Positions 32,759-44,527 are shown, numbered from the stretch's first letter. The stretch is DNA of 64,000 bases from Galeopsis tetrahit (GCA_963675135.1 OY776121.1:80250875-80314874), one strand, 5' to 3'. Numbers and translations: made by a program. Notes: generated from the letters alone by a model not told the origin.

Positions 32759-34679
32759 TGTTGGTCCTGAAAGGAGTAGATAACAAGTGTATGGGGGGGG
32801 GAATACACTTGTATGCAAATTCTTTTTCAACTTTGATCAAACCAGAACTCAGCAAGGTTGTCTTGGACAACTCTGCTGAAGAAGATTAACTCTTCTAAGA
32901 TAATCAATCTACTAAGTACTATTGAGTACTTAGTTGAATAACTATCTAGGGGAGTTATATGTGCGGAATAGTGGTTGGCCCTTTAAGTTTAGACTCCTTT
33001 AATTTCTGAAATCACTTAGTCAATGTAACACAGTTCAGTTAAGCTTCAGGGAACTTGTCCAAATCAGTTTTGCACAGTCTTTGAATATGTATCTTTGAAA
33101 GATCAGTTTTGTGTGCAGTGTTGAATGAATGTAAGTACTTGTAAAGTAAATCAACACAAGAGTTTATAGTGGTTCAGAGACTCAAGCTCCTACATCAACT
33201 TTCCCTGATTTAACAGGATAATTCCTTCACTCTTGGAATTAACTTGTTTTATAGTGCCAAGGTGCACTTGATCAAGAACACCACTCCTTGGTGAATTGAT
33301 CCCTAGTACCCTCTTCTCAACTCAGAACTGAACTGTTCTTCTCTCAACAGTCAGCTCTTACCACTTCTACTACTACAACCTTCTCACTTTCACTCTTGAA
33401 AGGTGTAAGGGTTGAAGTAAGGTTCCAACTAATGAGATATCCTTTACAATGAAGATCAGTGTATAAGGATAGGATATCTCTCTAAGCTTGTGTATGGATA
33501 TACAATTTGGTTCAGCTTAGAAGAAGTGTTTGAAGACTAAGATAGTCTTTGAAAGCTTTGAAAGCACTCTAGCTTGTAAGAACTTTGAGCTAGGTTGAGG
33601 TCAGTTGGATAGTTGGATGCTCTCAAATGGTCTTCACACTTCTGTATTTATAGACAAAATGGAGGATTTTCCCGTTGGAGAGGCAGCCCCAAATTGCTAT
33701 AAATGTCTTCCTTGAGTTCTTCAAACTGGAAGACAGATTCTTGATAGTGACATGTCCTCATTTGGGTAATAAACGGCTGTAACAGTTTTGTCTTCATTCT
33801 GCAGCACTTTTCCCAATGTTTGACTTCTTGTTAGGACTTGGACATGGCTTCTGAAGGTTGATCCAATGATAGGACAACATTCCTTATCATCTGGACAACT
33901 CTCCTTATCACTATCAGCAGTTTTGCTTTTCAGCATGGTTGGCTTGCTCTTCTTCAGATGACTTGGCTCTTTCCCTTTATTTCTCTTGAGTATGGTCTTA
34001 GCTCATTCCTTTGAGGACCTTTAGGGACTTGTTGTCTCAATCTCTTCAGCATAGTTGATCTCAGACTTTCAGAGCACTTGATCTTTATCAATTTAGCTGA
34101 GACAACTCCTCTGGACAACTCTTCTGATCAGCATGGTTGGTCTTTTTGTATCAGAGCACTTTATACTTTAGAGTTGGCTTATCTGGACAACTCTCCTGAC
34201 CAAAACCTTTGAGTAGTCTTGTCCTTTTGAGCTAGGTAGGTTTGTTCTTGCAAGGCTAGCTTCTTTGGACAACTCTCCTGATCAGAGCTTTATGAATATT
34301 TTCTCTGGACAACTCTCCTGATAAAAGCATCTTCATTGGACTTGTCCTTTTGAGCTTCACAATCTTGTTTTTGTATAAGAACATCTTCTCTGGACAACTC
34401 TCCTGATAAGAGCATCTTAGATTTCATAGAGTGTCCTTACTCTTAAGTGATTGTTCCAGAATTTGAGCCTTGAGGAGACTTGATCTTGATCATCTTCAAA
34501 ACATAGGTTCCCCCTCAAATTGTGCATCTAATTGTCTAAGAGCTGCCTAACATTTCAGCTTCTCATCTAGCCTATAATCTATATGTTCTAACATTCTTAG
34601 AACACATTTATATTGACTTAGGCATGTCTCAGGGGGTTTTTGGTACTCAATCAAAACATAGCTCATTTTATTCCCAGCA
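32759..34679 (-). repeat. 5' LTR of copia copy B
   Basis: 1,921 bp, the same as 21114-23051 apart from about five substitutions and a 17-bp deletion near 33302 between two CCTAG words. Its outer end reads CCCAGCA instead of CCCAACA. A TATTTATA (33645-33652, minus-strand TATAAATA) is the likely promoter TATA box. Confidence 0.95.
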
Positions 34680-34791
34680 TCTCTGCTTATGATAGGGCGG
34701 TGGCGTTTTATTCGCCGTCGTCTCCGCCGCCGTTAATGTAGATCTCGTCCTCCTCAGTGATGGTCCCTACATCGTCTTCTTCCGGTTCCAT
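34680..34791 (-). pseudogene. CSN1: COP9 signalosome subunit 1 exon 1 fragment, proximal part
   Basis: The frame opens MEPEEDDVGTITEEDEIY, then glycine/aspartate-rich, and runs into TAA about 28 codons in. The frame that continues into the CSN1 segment beyond the retrotransposon (RPIIS then REHLDIEAYAA) is a different one. The exon therefore carries a stop and a frameshift independent of the insertion. TCTCT at 34680-34684 is the target duplication. The sequence beyond 34791 resembles a 5' UTR for about 100 bp and then meets the MORC fragment head to head. Confidence 0.8.
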
Positions 34792-34900
34792 TGTTGGTGC
34801 TTCTAGGGCAAACGAAGCTGCAATTTAGGGCTTTTGTTGGTACTCTCTCCGGTCAAGTGTAGGAACTTCTGCGTGTCGTGAGGAGAAGAGAGAGAAAACG

Positions 34901-35297
34901 ATGAGAGATAAAGAATTGGCATCATTACAAATTATTACTCAAATTCTTCAGTACACTCAAATTTTCTCGGCAGGGGGCATGAATCATCTTAGAGTTAATC
35001 CAAAATTCTTGCACTCAAATGCGACTTGCCATAAATGGGTTTTGGGAGGTGAGTGGCTATATATTCTTATACGGGTGATATAATTATTTGTCAAATTTTC
35101 AGAAGTCTAATTCTTGTTGTTTTCCAGCTTTTGCTGAGATTCTGGATAATGCTTTAGATGAGGTACTTGCTTTCATTCTCAAGATATATTAATTTCATGG
35201 ATTATTTATTGTCTATAAATCTTTTAATTTCAACTAGAGTTGCAATAGAGCTACTTATGTCCATGTGGATGTGTTAAAGAACGTGAAGAACTGGTGA
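34901..35297 (+). pseudogene. MORC-family ATPase fragment, three exons
   Basis: Exon 1 (open to 35048) encodes MNHLRVNPKFLHSNATCHKW, exon 2 (35128-35162) encodes FAEILDNALDE, and exon 3 (from 35238) encodes SCNRATYVHVDVLKN before a TGA at 35295. These are the N-terminal GHKL ATPase motif of plant MORC proteins (LDNAxDE holds the Mg/ATP-binding Asn). Splice signals are intact: GGAG/GTGAGT, TTTCCAG/C, GAG/GTACTT and AACTAG/A. The glycine-rich ATP-binding segment and everything after it are missing, so the piece is non-functional. MORC proteins act in transposon silencing, an ironic location. Retained introns show capture of genomic DNA, not cDNA. Confidence 0.88.
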
Positions 35298-35999
35298 ATT
35301 TAGTCTAACTTGGAGTTCAGGGAATTGGTTGTTTGTTGTACTTGGAGTTAAAAAAGAGACTGCACATTGTAGATGTTCAAACACTATTCTGTTGTGGAGG
35401 CAAAGAATGTGAAGGATTTTGGGACAAACAGGTATATTTCAAACAAGTAATTTAAATCTTGTTATAGTACTACAGTTGGTGGGTCTAATTCATCATGTTC
35501 ACCAAGAAATGTTACTGTGATTAGTCCATACTTTTCAATTGATAGTCATTTCTTTTAGAGTAAATCATCCCTTGAATTGAATGTTTTAGTTGTAAGCATA
35601 CTTTTTATTATACTTGTTTCTACAGTACAAATAAATGAGAAATGTCGTTGGGCCTTGACAAGTCATATGACTAATGTAGTTTAAGATTTAAGCAATTGGC
35701 ATGGACATTAGATGAACTTATCATAGTACTTATTTAATTTATCAAAACTCAGTTTCATTTGAGGGTTTTTATATGTGAAACTGTGTAAAATGCAGGGGTT
35801 TACAGTATTATATGTAGTACTACTACTATTTAGGTTGAAGACGTGATACTGTTTTACTATATTATGTGATACTACTATTTAGGTTGAGTCCAATCTTTCT
35901 CTCAGGTTCAATTTCAATCCGATTTTTGTAAATCCGTTCTATTTTTGAAGTATTTTTATGTAAAATCAATAGATATGGCTTCTGTTTGTTTTGTAATAG
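35298..35999. other. Intron-like sequence between captured fragments
   Basis: AT-rich, with short ATACTGTT/TACTACTATTTAGGTTGA repeats at 35800-35890. No exon recognised. Confidence 0.4.
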
Positions 36000-36078
36000 G
36001 AATCGCTTATGGCTTCAAAGCGGATCTTGAAGGAGCTCAAGGATCTTCAGAAGGATCCTCCTACCTCTTGCAGTGCTG
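36000..36078 (+). pseudogene. Ubiquitin-conjugating enzyme E2 (UBC8-11 type) first coding exon fragment
   Basis: After an acceptor AATAG/G the ATG at 36009 opens MASKRILKELKDLQKDPP, then TSCSAG and a GT donor at 36079. This is the invariant N-terminal helix of the plant UBC8/9/10/11/28 group. The catalytic Cys domain is absent downstream, so this is one captured exon with its splice sites. Confidence 0.88.
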
Positions 36079-36231
36079 GTATATTACTAACATTCCCTGA
36101 CAATTTGAACAAGGAAAATGATTAAATAAATAGGACTTGATTTTTGTTTTGGCACCTCTGTCTCCGTGTATGTAGTATGTTGTTGGTTGAATATAAATTA
36201 AGATGATTGGATCTGTTTGATTGATGGCAGA

Positions 36232-36438
36232 TGAGCAACTACTCGTCCATGGATGGTGTTCTCTACTGCAAGACTCATTTTGAACAGCTTTTCAAGGAGT
36301 CTGGAAATTTTAGCAAGAATTTTCAAAATTGTAAGTAATTTCATATCATATCCAAACCCTGCATTATCTGATTGATTATTCATTGGCTTTTGATGAATGA
36401 ATGTTTCAGCTGTAAATCCAGAGAGGGAAACTTCACTG
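36232..36438 (+). pseudogene. LIM-domain protein fragment (PLIM2-like), two exons
   Basis: Exon 1 (36232-36330) encodes MSNYSSMDGVLYCKTHFEQL then FKESGNFSKNFQ, the end of the first LIM domain of plant two-LIM actin-bundling proteins; the wording is closest to pollen PLIM2. Exon 2 (36410-36438) continues VNPERETSL. Acceptor and donor sites (GGCAG/A, T/GTAAGT, TTCAG/C, CTG/GTAAGT) are intact and the phase is kept. The rest of the gene is missing. Confidence 0.87.
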
Positions 36439-36631
36439 GTAAGTAACTAAATTGGGCGTGTACTATTTTGATCTCTGAATTAAGAAGATGTAAAGGTAGT
36501 GTCATGCTCGTTCATTATATCATGCTTTCCCTGAGTTTTTTGACTTCTTACTTGTTTATCAGTATCTTTGTACTCTTATGTCTGTTAGTGCTTTTCATAT
36601 TGTAATTTCAGCTTTAGATTTTACTATCCCC
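36439..36631. other. AT-rich, nothing recognised
   Basis: Probably the captured LIM intron running out before the tandem array. Confidence 0.4.
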
Positions 36632-39600
36632 TTATATACTAATAGGGAGTTTAAATTGATGATGTGTTATTTTGTGGTTAATTTGGCTTATGTGTCATTT
36701 TGTGGTTGATTTGACTTATGTGTCACAATTTACTGAAGTTGTAAATTTTAAAAAGTATGATGTGTAATTAAGTTATTGGTTGAGTAAGATATGATTCTTA
36801 AACTCTTTCCAAATATTATATTCTTATTATTTTAACATTGACTAATTAAATTAATTTTTATTTTATTTACTTAACTTTATTGTAGTATTCATTTTATTCT
36901 TGGCAAAAACTTATATGCAATATTGTATACATGCAATATGGCTAATTAAGGTAAATTAGGTCAAAATTCGTGGGTCAACGTGGGTCAACACGGGTCAAAA
37001 CGGGTCAACCTTAATTAAAATATTTATTTTCACTCTAATATACTATTATTTTACTACATGACCAAAACTATGTTACTACAAGAACTAAATTTTGTCACTA
37101 CAAGGTCAAAAGTGTATTACTATAAGTCCAAAAATATTCTGGACACTTATTTTTTTGGGACAAAATTACTAAAATAATTTTGACTTATTCGGCTACTACA
37201 TGACTAAAACAATGTTACTATAAGACCAAATTTTTTTCACTAAAAGGTCAAAAGTGTATTACTACATGTTCAAAAATATTCTGGAGACTTTATTTTTTGG
37301 TGAATTTTTCAGAATGTTTTGACATGTAGTATTAAATTTTTGGCCTTGTAGTGGTAATATTTTGGCCTTATAGTAACAATATTTTGGTCATGTAGTAAAC
37401 CACCTGTTTGCAACCCGCAAATTTTCTGGGCAACTCGGATTCAGGCTTATGACCCGCGATTTTTTTTAAAATTGACTTAATTTGACTTTTGGACTTAGGG
37501 TTTTGACTTGCCTAATTGGGATGAAATGCATGTATGCAATATTTCACATAAGACTAACCCTTTGTTCTTTAGTTTAATTTATTTTAGAACTATTTAATGT
37601 TATTCTTAGTAAAATACAATCTAATTTTTTTTATTGGAGTGTACAATTCTTTATTTAATTAGTTATTAAATTGTATTTTATAATTAATTTTATCTTATAT
37701 CTCAAGTAATTTTTCTGCAATTATTTTAAATTTATTATAAGTTTAATGCATTTAAAAAATAGAGCTCGAAAACATATATGTAAAACTTATTATATAATTT
37801 TATACATAATATTTATTATATAAATAATTATATTATTTACAAGATTAACAAATTTGTTATATATACATAATACACTACTTCTATAGTATATAATCCCCTT
37901 ATATACTAATAGGGAGTTTAAATTGATGATGTGTCATTTTGTGGTTAATTTGGCTTATGTGTCATTTTGTGGTTGATTTGGCTTATGTGTCATAATTTAA
38001 TGAAGTTGTAAATTTTAAAAAGTATGATGTGTAATTAAATTATTGGTTGAGTAAGATATGATTCTTAAACTCTTTCCAAATATTATATTCTTATTATTTT
38101 AACATTGACTAATTAAATTAATTTTTATTTTATTTACTTAACTTTATTGTAGTATTCATTTTATTCTTTAGTTTAATTTATTTTAGAACTATTTAATGTT
38201 ATTCTGAGTAAAATACAATCTAATTTTTTTTTATTGGGGTGTACAATTCTTTATTTAATTAGTTATTAAATTGTATTTTATAATTAATTTTATCTTATAT
38301 CTCTCAAGTAATTTTTCTGCAATTATTTTAAATTTATTATAAGTTTAAGGTATTTAAAAAATAGAGCTCGAAAATATATATGTAAAACTTATTATATAAT
38401 TTCATACATAATATTTATTATATAAATAATTATATTATTTACAAGATTAACAAATTTGTTATATATACATAATACACTACTTCTATAGTATATAATTCCC
38501 TTATATACTAATAGGAAGTTTAAATTGATGATGTGTTATTTTGTGGTTAATTTGGCTTATGTGTCATTTTGTGGTTGATTTGACTTATGTGTCACAATTT
38601 AATGAAGTTGTTAAAAAGTATGATGTGTAATTAAGTTATTGGTTGAGTAAGATATGATTCATAAACTCTTTCCAAATATTATATTCTAATTATTTTAACA
38701 TTGGTTACTTAAATTAATTTTTGTTTTATTTACTTAACTTTATTGTAGTATTCATTTTATTCTTTAGTGTAATTTATTTTAGAACTATTTAATGTTCTTC
38801 TGAGTAAAATACAATCTTAATCTTAAAATTATTTTTATTGGGGTGTACAATTCTTTATTTAATTAGTTATTAAATTGTATTTTATAATTAATTTTATCTT
38901 ATATCTCAAGTAATTTTTTCTGCAATTATTTTAAATTTCTTATAAGTTTAATGCATTTAAAAAATAGAGCTCAAAAATATATATGTAAAACTTATTATAT
39001 AATTTCATACATAATATTTATTATATAAATAATTATATTATTTACAAGATTAACAAATTTGTTATATATATATAATACACTAGTTCTATAGTATATAATC
39101 CCCTTATATACTAATAGGGAGTTTAAATTGATGATGTGTAATTTTGTGGTTAATTTGGCTTATGTGTCATTTTGTGGTTGATTTGACTTATGTGTCACAA
39201 TTTAATGAAGTTGTAAATTTTAAAAAGTATGATGTGTAATTAAGTTATTGGTTGACTAAGATATGATTCTTAAACTCTTTCCAAATATTATATTCTTATT
39301 ATTTTAACATTAACTAATTAAATTAATTTTTATTTTATTTACTTAACTTTATTGTAGTATTCATTTTATTCTTTAGTTTAATTTATTTTAGAACTATTTA
39401 GTGTTCTTCTGAGTAAAATACAATCTAAACTTTTTTTTTATTGGGGTGTACAATTCTTTATTTAATTAGTTATTAAATTGTATTTTATAATTAATTTTAT
39501 CTTATATCTCAAGTAATTTTTCTGTAATTATTTTAAATTTATTATAAGTTTAATGCATTTAAAAAATAGAGCTCGAAAATATATATATAAAACTTATTAT

Positions 39601-40022
39601 ATAATTTCATACATAATATTTATTATATAAATAATTATATTATTTACAAGATTAACAAATTTGTTATATATACATAATACACTACTTCTATAGTATATAA
39701 TCCCCTTATATACTAATAGGGAGTTTAAATTGATGATGTGTCATTTTGTGGTTAATTTGGATTATGTGTCATTTTGTGGTTGATTTGACTTATGTGTCAC
39801 AGTTTAATGAAGTTGTAAATTTTAAAAAGTATGATGTGTAATTAAGTTATTGGTTGAGTAAGATATGATTCTTAAACTCTTTCCAAATATTATATTCTTA
39901 TTATTTTAACATTGACTAATTAAATTAATTTTTATTTTATTTACTTAACTTTATTGTAGTATTCATTTTATTCTTTAGTTTAATTTATTTTAGAACTATT
40001 TAATGTTATTCTGAGTAAAATA
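36632..40022 (+). repeat. Tandem array, ~602-bp unit, about 4.5 copies
   Basis: The marker CCCCTTATATACTAATAGGG recurs near 36636, 37896, 38498, 39102 and 39703. The last three intervals are 601-604 bp. The first interval is about 1,257 bp because a 659-bp element is inserted in unit 1. The last unit is cut after about 320 bp. Units contain the palindrome AACAAATTTGTT followed by ATACACTAC or ATACACTAG, and the marker resembles the 5' end of the Helitron at 17461. The units may therefore be head-to-tail Helitron-derived repeats. Non-coding, very AT-rich. Confidence 0.8.
36902..37560. mobile_element. Non-autonomous MULE-like element in tandem unit 1
   Basis: 659 bp present in the first tandem unit and absent from the others. 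Flanks TTTATTCTT (36893-36901) and TTTGTTCTT (37561-37569) form a 9-bp duplication with one mismatch. The ends (CTTATATGCAATATTG and, inverted, CTTATGTGAAATATTGCATAC) form a weak inverted repeat. It contains an imperfect internal duplication of about 140 bp (from 37053 and 37191). Confidence 0.65.
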
Positions 40023-40309
40023 CTATTTAATGTTATTCTGAGTTTAATTAAAAAAATGGTATAATTGCATGTAATACTGTTACGTTTTAATTGTAATACT
40101 TTTTATGTTTTGATTTAATATCCTTCAAAACTTGAGTAGTTAATTAGTTCATTTTTTAAACATTGAATTTGGTAAAAATAGTTGTTTTTTTGTATGATAC
40201 TGTCTAAGTATTTCATATGTTACTGTCTAGGTGTGTTGAGATGTAGAATGATATAGTATTCCATCCAGTATTGTTTCCATTTATTTGTGTTAAGTTGATA
40301 AATTACTTT
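40023..40309. other. AT-rich, nothing recognised
   Basis: Separates the tandem array from the MULE. Contains GATACTGTCTAAGT-like words. Ends with AATTACTTT (40301-40309), the MULE target duplication. Confidence 0.4.
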
Positions 40310-41810
40310 GGGGATTAAAGATTTTTTAGTCCACTAAGTTGGACTGATTTTGAATTTGATCCACACGAATTACACATTTTGATTTTGGTCCAATAAGTAT
40401 ACTTAAATTTTGAAATCAGCCCTTTTACCTGCTAATGTAACAGGTCATGCCCACTTGAATTTAATCCACATTTTTATTATATATTTCTATTTTTTATATG
40501 AATTAAAGATTAATTTAAATTTATTAATTAAAAAAATCACGAATATTAGCAAAAATTAAAAAAAATTAAAAATTTGAAAAATAACTTGTGAATAATATTT
40601 AAAATTCTAATTAACTTTTTTCAAAAATTTTAATTTTTTTTTAATATTGATAAAATTAAAAAAAAAACTAAACATATTCATTCATAAATCAATATATTAT
40701 TAGAAAAATCAATTAACTTGCTTAATTCGAAAACTATATAATTGCAAATAGATATTAGAAATTTATTTAATTATTTTAAAATAATTAAATGAATATACAA
40801 ATTTATCTTTAAAAAAAACTCTCAAATAAAAAAAACATTTACTAAAACTATCAAAAAAAAAAAAAAACTCTCAAATAAAAAAAACATTTATTTTAATATT
40901 TTAAATAAATCTAAAAATCCACAAATATTTGAAATCATAAAAAATCCTCAAATAAATAAAAAAATATACAAGTAAATTCAAAATTTTAACCCTCCCCCAC
41001 TTTAATAGAAAGAAGATGATGAATAGTAAAAAAAAATTATTTGAAATTAACTATATGTCAATTTTAATATATTTTTTATTTGAAATTAGCTCATAAAAAA
41101 TATGAAGACCTATTTTTTGTAATACTCTATTTAAATAAATATACTTCTATTTATTGAATTAATTCAATGATTTTTTAATTTATTTTGAGAATTTTTTTGG
41201 GATTTAAAATATTTGGTGAATTGTGAATTTATTTAAAATATTTAAATATTAATATATAAGTAAGGTTTTAATGAAATTTTTTGGCGATTTTAATTTTTTT
41301 TTTCATTTGGAAGTTTTATTATTTTAAGGATAAATTTGTATATTTATTACATTATTTATAAAATAAATAAATTTATACTACTAATTTTTTCTAATTAGGT
41401 ATGTTAATGGAGTTTTCTAAGAATTAATTGATTTAGAAAATAATTTATTTGATTTTTTTCATATTATAATATTTTAGATTTAAAAAAAATCATTTCATAT
41501 TTTACATACTAGTCCTAATTTGTTTTTTATAATTTTAAAATATTATTTAATATTTTAACTAATATTCATAGTTTTTCTAAATTAATAAATATAAATAAGT
41601 CATAAAAAGAAAAGAATATTTCACATGTTAAAAAAGAAAATAAAAATTAAATTTCACATGTGTATTGACTTGTTGGTGACCTGCTATTACGGGTTAAAGG
41701 ACCATTTTCAAAATTTAAGTAAACTTATTAGATCGAAATCAAAATATATAATCCATCTAGACCAAATTCAAAATCAGTCCAACTTAGTGCACTAAAAAAT
41801 CTTTAATACC
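40310..41810. mobile_element. Complete non-autonomous MULE with long inverted repeats (D2)
   Basis: 1,501 bp flanked by the 9-bp AATTACTTT (40301-40309 and 41811-41819), the hallmark of Mutator-like elements. The ends share an inverted repeat of about 135 bp (GGGGATTAAAGATTTTTTAG and, inverted, GGTATTAAAGATTTTTTAG, continuing through AAGTTGGACTGATTTTGAAT). Weaker inverted similarity continues inward (for example near 40790 versus 41340, and 40890 versus 41210), so most of the element could fold back. It has no transposase frame. The D1 copy at 6565-8012 lacks the left end. Confidence 0.85.
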
Positions 41811-42342
41811 AATTACTTTGTAAACAATAGAATATGGCTTCCCTAAATTGTTGATATTGTAGAATTCTCAAATGCTTAAATATTTTTCTTTTATAATACC
41901 ATGTTTCTTATTATGTAAACTGTTAAGAGAATGTGCACAAGTGGTTAGAGAAGAAGAGAATAATGATCCAATTATAAATATTTTGGTTTTCACTTTGTAA
42001 TACTGTCAATTGCAATAATGTAATATTGTTATATGTAACAGTGCAATACTATTTACATAAAATTTGTGAAAATGCTACATTAATGTATAAAACAGCAATA
42101 CACATAAAATTTGTGTTATTATTTTAGTATTTTGTATAATATTGACATATATAAATGTGTCATATTCTCATAGTATTTTGTCTATCTTAATTTTTTTTGA
42201 TAAGTACCATAAAAATCTAAATCAAAATATAAATGCAGTTTGTATAATAAACTAAAAAAAAAATGTTGTATATAAAAACTGAAAAAAAAAACAAAAAAAC
42301 GTTGGTATAATAAATTGAAATAAAAAAAAAAATGTTGTTTGT

Positions 42343-42403
42343 GGGATTCAAACCCGGTCATAAGGGTAAAATCTATAGACTTTTGCCACTAGGCTAAAAC
42401 AAT
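42343..42403 (-). repeat. tRNA-like sequence, probable SINE head (D2)
   Basis: Duplicate of 8567-8627 with identical A-box-like (42386-42396) and B-box-like (42343-42355) words. Confidence 0.5.
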
Positions 42404-42970
42404 TACTTGGAATAATTATAACAGTTTCGCTAGCTATACGGCTATACATTTGTTTACACTGTTAGATCTGTTCAAAATGGGTTGACCCGCGAAAATTGTG
42501 ATTTACTTAATATATGCAGATTTTGTGGATTTTACACTATTTACACATAAGCACACATAAGGGATTTTCACACAAGTCCTTCCCTTCAAATGATATTTTT
42601 CATCAATCCACTCTTGTAAATCTTTTTTGAGTGCATATGAGATGGTCTCTGTTAAGACATGGCTGAGTGTTATGATTTATTTTACCATATTGAGATTTAT
42701 ATAGTGGAGTATATGTTTCATTCACCATGCATGAATATATTCAAGTGTCGTAACAAATTAATGTAAACATGAATACAATGAATATATTTAATTAGTTACA
42801 AAGAATTGGTTGATGCATGAATATAATCAAGTAAACATATATGAATTCATTTATTTTTAATACATATACACTAAATATACTGAATTTCAAAGGTCACTCT
42901 TTTAATTAACAAATATTAATTTATCGATAAATTAATACCTCTTTAAATTAATAAATTTACATGGTCCCAA

Positions 42971-42997
42971 GGTTATTAATTTATAGAGGTTTAACGG
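42971..42997 (-). mobile_element. Emigrant-like MITE terminus (D2)
   Basis: Duplicate of 9195-9221 with one substitution near its end (ACGG for ACTG). Confidence 0.45.
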
Positions 42998-43185
42998 TAC
43001 ACATCCACGATCAACAAATTAACAAGCTAAGAGCTCGAAATTTTGTCACGTACAGCAATAAAACGAACGAGGCCAAATTTAGGCGAATGCTAGCTTGTCG
43101 GAGATTGAAGGGGAAGAAGTACTACTCATGGAATATAATTAAATGTTTGCAGGAATGCATTGTGCTTGGAAAAATTAAGTGAATA

Positions 43186-43548
43186 CTCCCTCCGTCCGTC
43201 TATAAGCTTCTCATTTTACCATTTTGATCCGTCCGTCTATAAGTTTCACATACCCTTTTTGGTATGTACTTTTTCTTACACATCACACATCACTTTATAT
43301 CTTACTTTTTCTCTCTATCTCTCTCCTTCTTCCAATCACATCACTTGTACTATGGGGGTGTTTTCAAACACTATAAACAGCTTCCAAAATCACTTTTTTT
43401 AAAGCTGCCCTCTCACAGCTTTTACTTTTCAGAAGTGCTTTTAAGCTGTTTATTGAGTTTGCAAACACCCCTTATATCTATTATTTAATCAATTTTCTTA
43501 ATATTTGTGTCAAAAAGTAAAGGGAAGCTTATAGGCGGACGGAGGGAG
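43186..43548. mobile_element. Stowaway-type MITE interrupted by another MITE (D2)
   Basis: Duplicate of 9410-9776: same CTCCCTCCGTCCG inverted repeat and TA flanks, interrupted at 43354-43472. Confidence 0.9.
43354..43472. mobile_element. PIF/Harbinger (Tourist-like) MITE nested in a Stowaway (D2)
   Basis: Duplicate of 9578-9700 lacking four bases near its left end; TAT flanks. Confidence 0.75.
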
Positions 43549-43613
43549 TATTTACTAAAACCTTAAAATTGGAGCACCTAGTAGTCAAAATTTAATGGAT
43601 TTTAAAAGCCTAA

Positions 43614-44023
43614 GGGTGTGTTTGGTTTGGGATTGGCCAATCCGGATTTGGATGGGCCATTCCCCATCCCATCCCTCTCCATCCAAATACCCATCCACCC
43701 CTATAATACATCTACATACCTATTTTTATACAATCACATCATTCTTTTTTTTCTTTTAATCACTCATTATCTCTCCTACTTTTCTTCCACACATTTATTC
43801 TCTCTCCTACTTTCTTCCACACATTTATTCTCTCTTCTACTTTCTTCCACACATTTATTCTCTTTCCTACTTGATTTGACATAAAGTTCTCCATCCACAC
43901 CTATTTTTCAATCTCAATCCAAACACAATTTTTATTCAATTACTATTCATGGATTATCCCCATCCATATTTTTCCAATCTCCATCCCCATCCCATCCACC
44001 ACCATCCCAAACCAAACAGCACC
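43614..44023. mobile_element. PIF/Harbinger (Tourist-like) MITE (D2)
   Basis: Duplicate of 9842-10224 with TAA flanks. About 26 bp near 43965 (around CCATATTTTTCCAATCTCC) are present here but not in D1; they sit within repeated CATCCCCATCC words, so slippage or short-repeat deletion explains the difference. Confidence 0.8.
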
Positions 44024-44097
44024 TAATGCTTTTTATGTATTGTGTTTGTTTTGTGATTTATGTAGGGTAGGATTTAACTTTATAGAATAGAATTATA

Positions 44098-44331
44098 CTC
44101 CCTCCGTCCGCCTATAAGTTTCCCATTTTACCATTTTAGTTTGTCCACCTATAAGCTTCCCATACCCTTTTTGGTAAGTACTTTTTCTTACACTTCACTT
44201 TATATTTTACTTTTTCTCTCTATCTCTCTCCTTCTTCCAATCACATCACTTGTACTATATCTATTATTTAATCACTTTTCTTAATCTATGTGCTAAAAAG
44301 TAGCGGGAAGCTTATAGGCGGACGGAGGGAG
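44098..44331. mobile_element. Stowaway-type MITE (D2)
   Basis: Duplicate of 10299-10532, TA flanks, CTCCCTCCGTCCG inverted repeat. Confidence 0.9.
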
Positions 44332-44527
44332 TAGGTTTTATAGGTATTTATATAGGGTTTGTAAGTATTTATAGGGTTGATTTTTATAGGTTTTATAGGT
44401 ATTTATAGGGTGAGATTTTGAAATCATCAATCAAAATCCTAAACTGTAATGGGTGAAGTTTCGAAATCCGAATTTCCGGAACAAACATGCCCCAAACAAA
44501 TTTGAGCATTAGTTAAAACTTCAAATT

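Larger units (their letters stand above)
21114..34679 (-). mobile_element. Copia-family retrotransposon copy B, internally deleted
   Basis: 13,566 bp from TGTTGG (21114) to CCCAGCA (34679), flanked by TCTCT. On the minus strand the order is 5' LTR, primer site, gag with one nonsense codon, a pol remnant holding part of RT plus RNase H, the intact extra ORF, polypurine tract and 3' LTR. Its LTRs differ by about five substitutions and one 17-bp deletion by eye, so insertion was recent. It lacks protease and integrase and can move only with help from a complete relative such as copy A. Confidence 0.97.
41811..43185. other. Non-coding part of block D2
   Basis: Same content as 8013-9409: AT-rich DNA, the tRNA-like sequence and the Emigrant-like end. 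A 25-bp segment present at 8125 is absent here. Confidence 0.5.
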
